From Bigelowiella natans CCMP2755 (lineage: Eukaryota > Cercozoa > Chlorarachniophyceae), in NCBI GenBank assembly GCA_000320545.1, contig ADNK01000413.1:1-64000 (forward strand): a stretch of 64,000 nucleotides of DNA, read 5' to 3'. The position numbers were made by a program, and so were the translations under genes. Under the pieces are notes generated by a model, which had not been told where the DNA came from, ran no database searches, and saw only the letters and a list, made by a program, of their open reading frames with translations. Each line of letters opens with the position of its first letter. Position 1 is the stretch's first letter. Below, one piece after another: positions 14,471 to 27,723 of this stretch.

Positions 14471-17400
14471 GGATGATGAAGCAAATGTAAAAAGAGCCAT
14501 AATTCGTGCTAAACCCAGAAAATATTGGGAACAAATATACACTAGACGGACAGGGACCAAAAAAGCGTATGCGTACAAGATTAGTCTGAAACATAGCCTC
14601 CAATAATACCACTGGGGCCACTTCTCTCACCAGCTACGTGCATGGCCTAAACGTACCTGAATGCTCTGGATCTGCTGCGAGACAGCTGAGAGCTGGTCTT
14701 CTTTAAGCCGGTTAAATTCGTCAAAACAGCCCCATGCACCACTCTTCACGAGGCCACGAAATATCCTTGCCATCGAGCGGAAGTCAATAGCTTCATCGCA
14801 ATTGAATACCAACGTCTGTCGCCCAAGACAGTTGCCCAATGCCTTGACACTCTCAGTCTTCCCTGTCCCAGCAGGGCCGTATGGGTTGCCTGTGGTGCAC
14901 GCAGCAATCAATCCATCCATCCATCAATCAATCAATCAATCACAACGCTGGCGCTAAGTGATCGAACGTGATTGATAGTGCATACGACGCAACAACATTA
15001 ATAAGTTTTCATCATTGTATTTTGGTGATGACTTACCCCCGTAGCCAAGATGCATGCCTTGCGTGAGCACAAGGTAACATTTATCCGTTAAAGGTGTGTG
15101 CACCAGTTTGGCTGCATTTCCGTGGTACTCGTACGAATAGTTGAAGTCGGAACCGCACATCTTCACATGGCAATTGCCGTCGTCAGGCCGCAAGTAATAC
15201 CTAAGCTGCTTCTGCCACATCCAATGGGAAGTTGAGGTGCACCGCGCTTGTATGAGCTGCTCCACGACCTCGATGTTATGGATGAGATCGAATACCATCA
15301 CCTTGATCTTGCTGCGGAGCTGTTTGTTTTGCTTCGTCTCGATTCCTGTTAGCTGATTGAATATTTATGCGCATGTGTGATGGGACCGCAGAATCCAGGA
15401 CGGAAAGAAAGAGGGGGGAGATAGAGAAAAACCACTCGCACACAAAAGATGCTGGGGGAAAGGGGGGGGGGGTTGATCAAAAGCACGAACGCATGTCTAC
15501 CTGAGCCAATTTCTTCTTAAGAATCTCATGATACTCCTTCAGATTCCCATTCTGCATTGCACGCTCACATTCGAGCGTAAATATGACCATTTCCGCAACA
15601 CATAGAATTTGTGCCGGAAACTTATCGTAGTGAATCTGCTGGCTATTCACACAGTCTCGTAGTAGTTGCGATAGGGTCGACACCATTGCTTCAGACAGTT
15701 CTTGAAGCCTGTTCAAGTTTGCATGTCACGGTGTGTGCAGGTGGTATATACACGTTTATGCAGTGGTGTGGTGGTGTATCGGTTGTATGTTACGAGGGTG
15801 CTGTCATACTTCCCATCCCGCAATGGCTGCCGCAGCTGTTACTACAACTACAGCAACTACTACTAACTCTATACACTAAGATTATTACCAACTCTCAACT
15901 TCTTCCGTGACAACGACGGGCTCAAGCAATGGAACCTCTTCACCAGAGCTCGAGCATATTGTGGTAATCTTAGTTTTTGCTTCGTTGAACTTACACGCGT
16001 GGATGCCGGCAAAAAGCTTACGGAGATGTGTCAAGATGACCGCAGGATTCTGTGCCTGGCCTAAGATCTCTAGTAAATCGTCGTCTCCGATGAAATAGAA
16101 TCGAGGAAATTTTGACCTAAAAATAGGGGAAATAGTCAAGTTGCATGCTTGAAGGCGACAAACCTCCACACCACAACCACCACCACTGTTGTATATTCCT
16201 ATGTATTGCTCTAATAGATATGGCCTCCTAGAGATAAGAAGAGCAGCTACCGTTTCGTCTCCAGGAAGTTATTGAGCGCTTTGGAGCATTGCTCAAGTTG
16301 GCCCAGCAGCATACTGACCGTGTCCTCTAACCCGGGAACCATCGCCAGATTCATCACATTGGGGTTCGACTTGATCTCGCCGAGGAGCTCCAAGAAGCTC
16401 GAGTCGATGCGTCGGAAGCGGCCTTGCTCCTGTGGCAGAGCACCGCGGGAGAATATCGGCTCGAGATAAACCCATTTTCTCTGTACGATGTTGAGGTCAC
16501 GTAGAACCATATCCAGCAGGCTCAGCCGTGTCTCAATCCCCTCCACCTGGTCGGCAAATGGAGGAAAGTGCGGGGACTCTTTCAGAGATGCCAGCAAAGA
16601 GCGCTTATCGCCCAGCTTCGTGAACAGATCTTTCCATTCCTTTATCAAGTACCTATCCGTTGAAGAACATTTAGAAGCATTGCATATGTGAGGCAGGAGG
16701 AGGAGGAGGAGGAGGAGGATGTAAAGAGAAGTGCATTCTTATCTTTCCTACGTCGTTCTGTTGGTGGTCTTGTACTCCAAAAGATCAAAGTCAGTCTCCT
16801 CAGCAAACACTTTGAGTTCCTGAACTCCCTCTCGTATCTGCACTTCTCCTTGTGCACGTGCCGCGAGGGCAGCAAGCTCACGCGACTGCTTTACCATCCG
16901 ATCTTTGGCGTCGAGGAAATGCCCCAACGTGAGCTTCGTAAGTGTCATTCCCTTAAAACCCAGCTTAGTGAAGAGAATCTTCCAATGTTCATTTTCAAAT
17001 ATTTCACCTACAAGGAACATCCTCAGTTTCATCATCACCATCTTTGCTATCGTTGTAGTTGTCGAGATCGATATCACCATCGTTATGACAGCGTAAAATT
17101 GGTTATGTGATTTCGGTGTTAGGCACCGACTCTTATTTCCAAATTCCGAAGTATTTAATATTAACCTGTAACTCTTCGTAGCAACGGGAAGACATCCTGG
17201 ATCATACTCAGCTGGTCTCGAATCGACGATGTCACAACGTCCAAAGGTTTGCCCTTGATGCGCTTCTGCCACTGCTCTCTGAACTCGTCAAACATGTAAA
17301 GCTTTCCCCTGAATGATATCCACTGCTCGTCGGTCATCTTCGTCAACCCTTTGGAGTACTCCTCGTACATTCCCCACGCCTATACATACATCATGAGAAT

Positions 17401-17654
17401 TAGTATCAATGATGATCAATACTTTTGCCGAAGCACAAAGGCATCATCTCCCCCCCCTCAGTACAGACCCAGCCAACCCAACCATTCCTACTTTTCGGTA
17501 TGAGAGAATGTCCTTTCGGATATCCTCCAGTACTTCAAAGGTTGGTTCCTCCATCTCGAAGCTGTTCGCGTCCAGAACGATCTCCTTGCTCTCTGCTTCC
17601 ATCGCCTTGTACCTGTACCAAATAGCAAATGGGAGAGAAGGAACAGGAAAGAGA

Positions 17655-17729
<75 letters not shown>

Positions 17730-18873
17730 GGGGGGGGGGGGGGGGGCGGGGCGGAGAAATACGTTGATGTAAAATTTGGAAATGCAACGTAGTTCTGGTG
17801 GTAGTGGTGGTGATGGTGAGAGCAGCAACAATGACGGCAGAAGTGGTTATACAAAAGAACTCACTCGTCCTCCCAGTCGGCAATTTCCGAAAGAATCTTC
17901 TCTGCCCGTTCCGGGCTCACTTTCCCTTCCGCCTTGGGTTTGAGCCCTTTCCACTTGGCAAAGAAGCCGTCTGCCTTGATTTTACACTCTTTAATTCGCT
18001 CTTCGACTTGATGTTTTAGTTGTTCTTTCTGATCTATCATACTCTTATCAAACTGCTCCAAAGCAGCAATGAATTGGTCGTTCCATTTGCTGCGGAGGTC
18101 TGCGACGGCAAGAGGAGCGGCGGCCATTCGGCGCAGTAACCGGTTCTTACGCTCGCACTCGCCCAGAATCTTCTCCACACCACCCTTTTTCGAGTCGATC
18201 GCGCTCCATTTTTCCTGAGAAAATTCGTGTAATTAACGTCAAAATCAAAATCTCGTCGCCGATAACCCCTTCTGGCACTTTTCTTTTATAGTGAGCATGC
18301 CAGTGTTGGATGTGTTGAGTATTATCCTCTCTCAGTGTATTTGTTCATTAGTAAGACGTGTGGTATTTGACCTGGCTGCTTCGCATATCCTTGACGGTGC
18401 GTGGTAATGAGGCGAGTCCAGTCAGAGAAGTTTCCAGAAACTCCTCCACAACTTTATACTCTTTCTGTGCAACCCTCTTTAGGCTCACCAGCAAGGCGTC
18501 ATTAAGCCGATCCATGTGGTCTTCGATGGTCAGCTTTAGTGCACTAAAGGACACATTGAAGCATCCCACTCGCTTGGACTCGGGCAATCGCTCTGCGTCG
18601 TGCCGCTTCCGTATGAGAGCCTTCAGATTCCTTTCCCAGTCCTCGACCGTGTGCAAACGCTCCATCACAAAATCTTCTAGGTTCACGGTCCCCAGAGCAA
18701 CCCATGATAGCAGTCCCTCCCGAAGCTTACGCAAATTGATGAAGAGCCTTTCGGCATTTGCGTGCACGAGGAAGAGCCCTTTGGCGTTTTTCTCCGGGAT
18801 TTTGGCATAGATACCTTCAGCGCCACCAAAGCCTGGATAGTGTATATTGTTTTCTGTTAATTGAGGCTGCATC

Positions 18874-18953
<80 letters not shown>

Positions 18954-19893
18954 CGACACAAACAAAGACGCACTTGCTCCCATTTTGGATGAATATCGGA
19001 ATATTGATATCATTCGTACAAGGTGCTGCTTTTGGCATTAAAGAAGTCTCGAGACACAAAAATGTTGCAGCGTACCTGTGAATGTCTTCGGTAGGTCGAT
19101 GAGCGTCTTGATGTTACGGAAATAACGCAGGCGCAGCTCCTCGAGTGGCGGTTTGAATTTGAGCGCTCCTGCAGAGAAGTAGAGAGAGACCGGGATCTCC
19201 CTTACCTTCTCATTGAGCGTTTGTAAGCACATTCGGTACTGCAGTTCCAGAGCCTTGTACAATTGCATGTCCCAATGGGCTGAGGAATGGGGATAGAATA
19301 TTAGACAACCGATCATTATTATCAGCAGCCAGAAAATAATTACACATGGCATTGGAGTTCAGAAGATTTTGGGAGAGCAAAAAAGAAAAAAGGCTGAATT
19401 CATTTTTTATGACGAGTTATCAATAGGGTGCTCAACTCCCATTCTCGAGATACTTAAAAAATAAAATTTACACGCTTAAACTCAAGTATTTTACAGCGGC
19501 AATCGCGGAATTCTACACGCAGAACGACCTTTCCATGCAAGAATGGAAGCTTCCTCGTTCCGTTTTTCTTCCTTACTGAAAACCTTCTTCATCTCTGCAA
19601 TCTTCCTCATCCAATGGTCCATTTTCGACCACAAATCAGTGTTCATTAGCTCCACGACATCTTCTGCAAGTCGCTGGTGCTTAGCGCGCAAACGGCGGTT
19701 GCGACTCGTCAATTCTTGCCCTGCTTCCATCAGCCTGATTAGAAAGGAACAGAACTAAATTAGCGACGCAAATAGCAGTTGCAGAACGCGCACACAGTAG
19801 ATTCGATGGAAGAAAAGCAGAATTGTCCTAAATTAATCGAAAGAAGGCTCGATAAAATATGAAGCAGGAGAGAAAAGGCCCGAATAAACAATG

Positions 19894-19939
<46 letters not shown>

Positions 19940-21070
19940 ATATTTTTATAAGTGTGTGTGTATGTGTGTGTGGAGAGTTACTGTTGCATGTAGCGTTCGC
20001 AAGAATCAGGGTTATCCCAACGCACGTCCGTCCTGGTCACGACTCTTTCAAATTTGTGCGCCTCGACCGCAAGCATTCCCATCTGGCTTGGGATGATTTG
20101 CTCGCCAATCGTATTGTAGAAGTTCGCTACTTGCTTTAGTTTCAGTCCATATCTATATGGGGGAAGAGAAATATTTGGTTAAAATGACTCGAAAGAATAC
20201 TTATACAGCTTTCATCGTGGACTTACAAACATCGGCGTGCAACATCATGGAGTTTAAAAGAGACAATAAAAACCAATATCACGCCGAGGTATCTTTTGAA
20301 AATTCATACCATCACTACATCGATATTGTATTCTAATAGGATCCTTACCGATAGTAGCTCTGGCCTTTCTCCACTGCAGAAATGATTTCTTTTGGGATCT
20401 TGTAGCCAAACTCAGAAAACTGCCTCACTTCACGAAGCAGCGTAACTAAACGCTCGGAGAAGTGCACTTTCAGCAACCCGGAACCCATTACCTGAGAATA
20501 GAGAATTGAGGCAAGCGATGTAAAGCAGCCTCAGCATGAAAGCAAATATATCACTCACACCATTTGCGTCAGAATATGTATAATAAATGGTGTGCTGTTT
20601 GTATCTGTATACATGTATATAAGCGTCCAATGCACGTACGTATGAACATTTTCACCATAAGACCATGCCTCCTTCCCCCCAGACCCCATTTGTATAAAGA
20701 TAAAGACAAACAAAAGAGAGAAGAGAAGAAGAGAGATGAGAAAATAATTTGTTTTGTATGTTTTTGCTACATCAAGTTCCATCAGCTGGCCGCTCGTTTC
20801 AAGTCTGAGAGGCGATTTGTGGTCCCTCAAGCTGTCAAGATTTTCATTGCACCAATCCTCAAAGAGCTCCTTTTTGAAGTCTCTCAGCCCATTCAAAAGC
20901 TCCGCAGATTCACCAATAAACTTTTGATAGCCGTTCACATCCGACAGGATTACCTATGGTTTAAATAGATCTGCCTGAGTCTGGCCGTTTTGTTCACACA
21001 CGAGTTCTGCACTTTCTTGTTGCTAATAGCATTTTATCCCGTTGGTTTTTTATTATGGTTTCGCCTCCAC

Positions 21071-21113
<43 letters not shown>

Positions 21114-22880
21114 AGACATCTATCTAACATGATCCATTCGGATAAGAAGCCGCCACTACCTTCACAATCGTCGTGGCTTGACGACATCGCTGCTCCAGCT
21201 GAGAAGCCCAAATCACCTTATTAATTTTCTCCGATAGATTATGGCCACTCTCCTGATATAGATTACAACCGTGCAATATATGATGATGATGATGATGATG
21301 ATGACGATGAGGTGACATTTTTATTTTGTTAGTCGCAGTTTCAGTTAGCTGTTTCAGAGCTTACTTCCGGTTTGTAGCTCGATTCTGAGAAGCCAGAGTC
21401 GAATTGATGCCTCAGGTTCTCTAAATGCGCTAAGAGTTGCCCTAAGAGCGTCTCCCGTTCGAGCCGTAGTAGATTCTTCATCGACGGCCGTTTCATTAGT
21501 TTAGCAAAGTTTCGAAACTCGGCAAGCAACAGCTGCGGTTTGCTCGAAAGGCGTTTTATTCTCTCTCTGAGTGCGGTTACAGCCTCACGCTCTAGAGGGA
21601 TGCAGAGGCGGTTGAACTCCTCGAGCGCCAGTCCCCACATTTCGTCAAGGAGAGGGCCGCTGTAAAGCACGTCAATGTTCCTGAACGGCTTTACAGTTTC
21701 GGAAAGACTTGGGCCCGCCAGCTTCACAGCTTTGTTCCTTGGGATGAGCCGTAACAGCTCCTGCTGAAGCGAGCGGACATCTAGCACGCTCCGAAGACGG
21801 CGACCGAGGCACATGAGAACCTCATCGTTGTATGGCCGACCGCGTCCATCTTTATTCCAACGAGCCTTCCACTCGATCGTCGTTAGCTCTTTGCTCTCGT
21901 CAACCCAGAGCTTGCATAGTCGGATTGCGTCACGGAGGAGAGGCTGCAGCACGGGGAAGGGCGATTCCCAGAGGCTAACACTCCCAAGCTTCATACGAAT
22001 ATTCTTCGCAACAGCGACGCCCACGAGTTCCAGTAGGTGCATCATGCGCTCGCGTGGATATCTTGCCCCGGAATCGAAATCTTGCTCCTGCCACAGGCCG
22101 TCGAGAGCATCTTTTGCGTCACCAAGTAGCCTGTACAACTCCGAAAATTTGAGGTTAGCAGCACTCTTGAAGTGAGATGCAACGGCTTTGAGGTGACCCG
22201 CAAATGCTTGCGCGCGGTCTTTTGCTGCTGGTTCCACTCCCTGTCGCTCGGCAATCCCCTTCCAGTAATCAAGCTCGTCGTGAAGGGAGTCAATGCCAGA
22301 TACGTCAGTCTCGCGAGCCCCCCCACCCTTACGACCAGAGGATTGACGGACCTGTCGCATGAGGCTAGAGTACAAATCGACCAGAAGTCTTTGTATCTTG
22401 GGGTTAACGCTATCCTCGCCTTGCATGGTTTTAAACTTGGGACCGTAGATGTGACGGATACCCAGTAGGAGGGACAACAAGGGGGACTCGGGAATAGAGT
22501 TCACAGTTATCAGCTTTTCGAATCCCTTCTTGGGTACCACCCCGCGGCCTTTCTTGATCAGAACAACTTCGCGGCCTTTAACCCCTGTCTTCTCGGTTTT
22601 AGATGCTATTGTGTTGGAGAGTACGACGCCCCCTTCCATTGTACGTGTGGCTCGAAGGCACATAGTCTCGGGGTCGTCCAGGAACCTACGGACAGTCCCA
22701 TCCTCCTGCAGAATGATATCGTATCATTTCTTAATCGATCGAAGGAAAACACAAAAACATTGAACACCACAGCCAAAAAGAGAGATTAGCTCCCACCTTG
22801 ATCTCATGCTTCCATTTCGCATCCACTGCAAGAATATCTTGCACAGTTGATGCAGCGAAATCAATTCGCGGATCATCCAT
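2767..22880 (-). CDS. DYNC2H1: Cytoplasmic dynein 2 (IFT) heavy chain, multi-exon
   Basis: This is the retrograde intraflagellar transport motor. The first exon is 22797-22880 (28 codons from an ATG), the second 21365-22705 (447 codons). Tail exons run down to about 15 kb. The AAA1 P-loop [10 protein letters not shown] with [12 protein letters not shown] lies near 14.7-14.9 kb. AAA2 (GCGKS, then [17 protein letters not shown]) is at 12.7-13.5 kb. The AAA3 P-loop VGPEGAGKT is near 11.95 kb. AAA4 has GRSGVGRRS near 10.86 kb, a form without the Walker A lysine that also occurs in other DYNC2H1 proteins. The stalk coiled coils and microtubule-binding region fall at 8.9-10.2 kb, AAA5 at 7.7-8.8 kb and AAA6 at 5.8-6.9 kb. 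The final exon ends in a TGA at 2767-2769 after GGTALFISS, matching the family C-terminus. About 30 exons are separated by microsatellite-rich introns. The shape of AAA1, AAA4 and the C-terminus separates it from axonemal and cytoplasmic dynein 1 chains. Several internal exon borders are not resolved. Confidence 0.9.
3078..3151. repeat. Compound (CT)n-(GT)n microsatellite in a DYNC2H1 intron
   Basis: CT and GT dinucleotide runs sit side by side, within the intron before the last DYNC2H1 exon. Confidence 0.9.
4232..4269. repeat. (CA)n microsatellite in a DYNC2H1 intron
   Basis: This is a run of about 18 CA units in a C-terminal intron of DYNC2H1. Confidence 0.9.
7018..7061. repeat. (CA)n microsatellite in a DYNC2H1 intron
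   Basis: This is a CA run of about 22 units. A second low-complexity tract (GA run then poly-G, 7275-7313) lies about 200 bp further on. Confidence 0.9.
7670..7732. repeat. Adjacent (GAC)n and (TAC)n trinucleotide repeats
   Basis: Seven GAC-type units are followed directly by about a dozen TAC units, then a CA-rich stretch. They lie in the intron after the AAA5-AAA6 linker exon of DYNC2H1, so the poly-Asp and poly-Tyr frames are not coding. Confidence 0.85.
12641..12715. repeat. Compound (CT)n-(AC)n microsatellite in a DYNC2H1 intron
   Basis: CT units switch abruptly to AC units. The same compound design recurs in the DYNC2H1 introns at 17.66 and 18.88 kb. Confidence 0.9.
13976..14025. repeat. 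(AT)n microsatellite in a DYNC2H1 intron
   Basis: This is a near-pure AT run of about 50 bp, self-complementary, in an intron between AAA1 and AAA2 coding exons. Confidence 0.9.
17661..17748. repeat. Compound (AC)n-(AG)n-poly-G tract in a DYNC2H1 intron
   Basis: Three blocks follow each other: AC units, AG units, then a G run. In the sense of the gene this reads as C-rich, CT and GT blocks. Confidence 0.9.
18876..18948. repeat. Compound (CT)n-(CA)n microsatellite in a DYNC2H1 intron
   Basis: CT units run directly into CA units, in a tail-region intron of DYNC2H1. Confidence 0.9.
19888..19970. repeat. (AT)n followed by (GT)n microsatellite in a DYNC2H1 intron
   Basis: An AT run of about 45 bp is followed by imperfect GT units. 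Confidence 0.85.
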
Positions 22881-23563
22881 TGCGATTGAGTGCCAGGGAG
22901 ACTAATGAATGAGGTCGCAGCTGGAAGGTAGTTATTCCTGCACAGGGCGGGAGGCCATTCTCATTAGAATTTGTCTTTGAACTCGCTCTCCTGTAACTGA
23001 TGCAGAAACACATTTCAGTCGACCATAGAAGGGGATAAACTTTGTGCGACAATAACCCTGCTCACAGTTCCTTTCCAAATGCTGATGATGATCAATCCCG
23101 AGACTGTCTCCGAACATCTCGGGCTTTGGAATTTCCGAGAGTATCCGAGACATGGAGACTGACGCGCGAGATAGCATTACCTCTCCGTTTTTCCTGTGTG
23201 TATAGAATCCCGTCATTATCCGATATTTAATTGGATTTATACTAAATTGATGGGATTTCTGTCTTGAGTCATACCTGTAGACTGGACCACACCTAGAGAC
23301 TTGTGTCTGTTACTACAATTGGAGAGATTGCAGGGGGAGGGTGTTTTCCTGACACATTGAGAAACCAGGTAAAGAATCTTCGAAAGGGGAAAACAGTTTT
23401 TAGCCACAATAAATCCCTCATGGCATTTTTTCCCGCACAATGAGGAGAAATCAAAACGAAAACGAGTATCGAATCTGGTACATTATGAAGTATTTGTTTT
23501 TGCAGGGAAGGCTGCCGAAATAACGAGGATCTGCGTTTCAGTGCCTGGTAGAGGGTCTGGAAG
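22881..23563. promoter_or_regulatory. Divergent 5'-5' spacer, probable bidirectional promoter
   Basis: The ATGs of DYNC2H1 (-) and of the repeat/coiled-coil protein (+) are 683 bp apart and point away from each other, so both promoters must lie here. The sequence is ordinary in composition and lacks the TGCA/CTAG words of the convergent spacers. I see no specific motif I would name. Confidence 0.45.
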
Positions 23564-26500
23564 ATGAGCGGTGGTCCATCTCGAAACGCAACAGCAGATG
23601 CTCACTTTTCTGGAACATTGAGGCCAGGTGCTGAATCACACCTACCGTCTGAGCTTCGAATGAATGCTCCCAGAACCAGGAACTTGAAGGTACGATTACC
23701 AAGGGTAGGCGCATACATGGAATATATCATTAACTTATCTTTCAACAATGACATACATAGTAGCTAGTTTCAATAGCGCGCGCGCACACACACAAAACAG
23801 ATGGACACACAATGCATGGGCCGACAATACACGTAAACCTATTTCTATTTCAAATATGATATACTTGTACACTATGGTTGACATTCATCCTCAGCCGCAA
23901 AAATAGTAAAGTATCAGGAAGGAATATGTTATGATTATAGTGTGTATAAAATATTTTTTAATTCACGAGGCCTAAAAGATGTTACCCTGTTTAGTCGATG
24001 CCGATGAACTGGCGGTCTGGTAGCAAGACACAACAAATACAGCAGAAGACATTTCTCCCAAAGCTAGACCAAATTTCTCCGCGTCTGCATCCGCGTCAGC
24101 ATCCGCGTCCGCAAAGTGCAAGTAAACGAAAGGCTTCTAAAAGCACGGGGGGGGCTGTAAAGAAGAAAAGTGCCCAGCAGGCTAAGCTAAGAAAGTCTGG
24201 TGATTCTCTTTTTCAGCCAAAAACCATGTCAAGGAGACAATTTGCAAGCACTAGGACGAAAATGATGGAGAATTTGAAAAGAAGTAGTCCATATGCGGGC
24301 AATCCACGAGTTAATCGTGGATATGGGAAGGAAATGATGGCCTCGTTTAGTGGGGGTGCTGGAAGACCAGACTACAATAAAATCGGGTCTATGGCACTTA
24401 AATCGAGGATAGACGATGAGGAAGAAGAAGACGACATGGCTCCAGCTGAGAGGGAAAAAATAAAATTGCAAACATCCCATTCAGCCTGGGGTAACACCCA
24501 AAGTCCAAAGCGGGAGGACGAAGGCGGTCTGTTCAGTTCTGCTGCGATGGTTTTATCTGCTGATCCTATGAAGCCCCCTTCAACGAGAGGATCAGATGCA
24601 AAAGGTGCTGAAGAGAAGAAAGCAGAAGTACGCCCGTTTTATATGCAAGTTCTAAAGAACATCGACAATAAGCAGAGACAACGTCTAAATGCTTCATCTG
24701 GTATGAGTCTTGAACTCGACACGGAGCCTGAAAGGGAACTCACAGAGGAAGAAAAGCAAAAAATAGCGGAAGAAAACGCCAGGCGTGAAGCTGCTGAAGC
24801 ATCCAAGGTGCTATTCTCAGAGGTTAGTGCAAAAGATGCCAAAGAAGAAAAAGTTGCCATTGAAGAAATAGAAAAGGAAGAGGAACAGGATGTATTTGCA
24901 AGCGTTATCCAAAACAAAGAATTAGAGGCGGAAAAAGAAGCCGAAAATGCCGATCCACTTACGAAAGCTCTTCGTCGTATCGAAATTCTTGAACTTCAAC
25001 TCGCCCAATCCCAAAAAATAGCTGATGAGGCTAAGCTGGAATCAAAAAGACATCTTAAGTTTGCCCGGGTGTCAAAGCGCGACTTTGAACAGCAGATGAT
25101 AGATTCTCTTACAGCACTCCGGGAAACTGAAAAACAGTTGGACAATTCTAAAGCCGACCTCAAACGAGTGGGTGAGGCGCGGCAAAGAGCAGTTGAGAAT
25201 GCCGAGTCTGCACGGCTTGAAACTGCAGCAATGCAAGAAAAGCTTAAAGATATGCGGCAGGAGCAGGAAAACACCCTGGCCCTGTTGTTAAAAACGAATA
25301 GAGAAATAGATTTTGAAGATCCTCTCAACAAGGACCGTAATGGATCTCCCATTATAGCTGAAGATGCGAGTAGAGCTGATTCAATCCAAGAGCAGGTTCA
25401 GAAGTTACGCACACGGCAACAAGGAGAGAGAAAAAAGTTCTCGACTAAGCTAGATGCGTTACGAGATGAGTACTTTCAGCAGAATACGAAGCAAAGGCTT
25501 GCTTACCAAGAAGAGATGAATACTTTGCAGCAACGCTTGGCGACTCTAGAAAATTATAACAAACAGGTCGAAAAGGATCTGCTGATGGTTGCACAGATAA
25601 ATGATGAAGTTTCCAGTGCAACGGCAGATGCAAAGCAAATTAGCCATTTGACAGGATTGATGGGAGAGCAATCGTCAAAAAATAGGCTGTTAGAATTGCT
25701 CCAGCAGGCTCTCGAACATGGTTCGTCATATTACATGCAAGCTACGATAGAAGCTGCAGTTGCTTTTGGCATGAAGTCTGATGAGCTGGAGAGGTTCAGG
25801 ATAGCTATGGAGCGAGCACGTGAGCTCGAACGATTAGCCAAGGACGCTTTAGCAGAGAAAGTTGCCAGGTTAGAGATGCGAGAGCTTGGATACAACTCAA
25901 TGAGCGATTTCAGGGCTGGGAAAAAGATGCAAAAAGCCGATGATATTGATCTCTACAAAGTAGATCCGCGCTTGTGCCCGATTTCTCTAGGCCAGCCCAT
26001 ATGCATTAAAGGAAAGAGTTGCAGGTGTGAAGGTCAAGGTTTAGATCTAAACATATTGAGAGTTCGGTTAGAGGAAGAGGGATATTGTCCAGTGAAGGTT
26101 AGTGAAGATGGTGGAGATGAAGATGAAGAGCTTCATGATGACACTTTATCGTGCCCGATGACCATGGGAGCATCGCTATGCTGGGATAAAATGGAGGATG
26201 GAATTTGTCTAGAATGCGGTGTGAATAAAATGGGCGAGTTTCCGGATGGAGAGGGTGACACAGACGGGAAGTCAGAGGCTGGAGTACCTAGTTTAGATAA
26301 AGGAGCAGTAGGATTTTTGAATGCCGCTGCAGCTCTTGATCGTATGCTTCTATCAAGCAGCAAGGTTGAAGTAGGGCATACGAGCGCTAAGAGTACCAAA
26401 ATTTTGGAGAGCGAAGCCACTAGCCGACCACAAGAGGCTCCTGTTGAGAATAAAAGCTCCACAGAACATTTTAAAGCTGCAGGCATTTTAGATGATATCG

Positions 26501-27723
26501 CCGAAAGCAGCTTTACAAAATCTGCACAAGAAATCAAAAATGAAAAAACAAATGATAAATCCTCCAGCAACCTCAAAGCTGCAGGAATAGACAACATTGC
26601 CACTGGCTCAAAGTCACAACCAAGTGGAAATGTAGAAAAGAAGGAAGAGGAGGAGAATGTAAAGAGAGGGAAAGCAGAACAGAAACAAGAGGAGAAATCG
26701 GACAACCTAGCTTCCAAGACAGCTGGCAGTGAGGCGAAAGAACCAGAAGTAAAAAAGAAGGAGGAAGTTGAGGGAAAAGAAACCAAGAGCCCAGAGGCTA
26801 CAAAAGCTGAGGCTGAGAAGAAAGAGGCTGAGAAGCAAGAGGCTGAGAAAAAGGAATCCGACAAGCCAGATACTGCAAAAGTTGAGGCTGAGAAGAAAGA
26901 GGCTGAGAAGCAAGAGGCTGAGAAAAAGGAATCCGACAAGCCAGATACTGCAAAAGCTGAGGCTGAGAAGCAAGAGGCTGAGAAAAAGGAATCCGACAAG
27001 CCAGATGCTGCAAAAGCTGAGGCTGAGAAGCAAGAGGCTGAGAAAAAGGAATCCGACAAGCCAGACACTGCAAAAGCTGAGGCTGAGAAGAAAGAGGCTG
27101 AGAAGCAAGAGGCTGAGAAAAAGGAATCCGACAAGCCAGATACTGCAAAAGCTGAGGCTGAGAAGAAAGAGGCTGAGAAGAAAGAGGCTGAGAAGCAAGA
27201 GGCTGAGAAAAAGGAATCCGACAAGCCAGATACTGCAAAAGCTGAGGCTGAGAAGAAAGAGGCTAATGAAAAGGAATCTGAGAAGCTAGATGCTGCAAAA
27301 GCTGAGGCTGAGAAGAAAGAGGCTGAGAAAAAGGAATCCGACAAGCCAGATGCTGCAAAAGCTGAGGCTGAGAAGCAAGAGGCTGAGAAAAAGGAATCTG
27401 AGAAGCCAGATACTGCAAAAGCTGAGGCTGAGAAGAAAGAGGCTGAGAAGCAAGAGGCTGAGAAAAAGGAATCCGACAAGCCAGACACTGCAAAAGCTGA
27501 GGCTGAGAAGAAAGAGGCTGAGAAGAAAGAGGCTGAGAAGAAAGAGGCTAATGAAAAGGAATCTGAGAAGCCAGATGCTGCAAAAGCTGAGGCTGAGAAG
27601 CAAGAGGCTGAGAAAAAGGAATCCGACAAGCCAGATGCTGCAAAAGCTGAGGCTGAGAAGAAAGAGGCTGAGAAAAAGGAATCTGAGAAGCCAGATGCTA
27701 CAAAAACTGAGGCTCAGAAATGA
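23564..27723 (+). CDS. Unknown coiled-coil protein with Cys clusters and a long KEAEK repeat tail
   Basis: I do not recognise this protein. Exon 1 (23564-23689, 42 codons) joins in frame by a GT-AG intron (23690-23994) to one long exon, giving about 1,284 residues. The first 200 or so residues are basic and disordered. Charged coiled-coil heptads follow at about residues 250-700. Next come two related Cys segments, one with [18 protein letters not shown] and one with [10 protein letters not shown] followed by CLEC, which may bind zinc. The last 300 residues are a tandem repeat built on [20 protein letters not shown]. It shares a divergent promoter region with DYNC2H1 and lies near B9D2, so a ciliary or cytoskeletal role is possible, but that is inference from position only. 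Confidence 0.75.
26806..27719 (+). repeat. In-frame tandem repeat encoding Lys/Glu/Ala units
   Basis: About 900 bp of near-identical units of variable length (mostly 60-90 bp), each encoding forms of [18 protein letters not shown]. Units differ mainly by insertion or loss of the 15-nt AEK(K/Q)E block, typical of unequal exchange. All six frames are partly open here because of the repeat. Confidence 0.9.
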
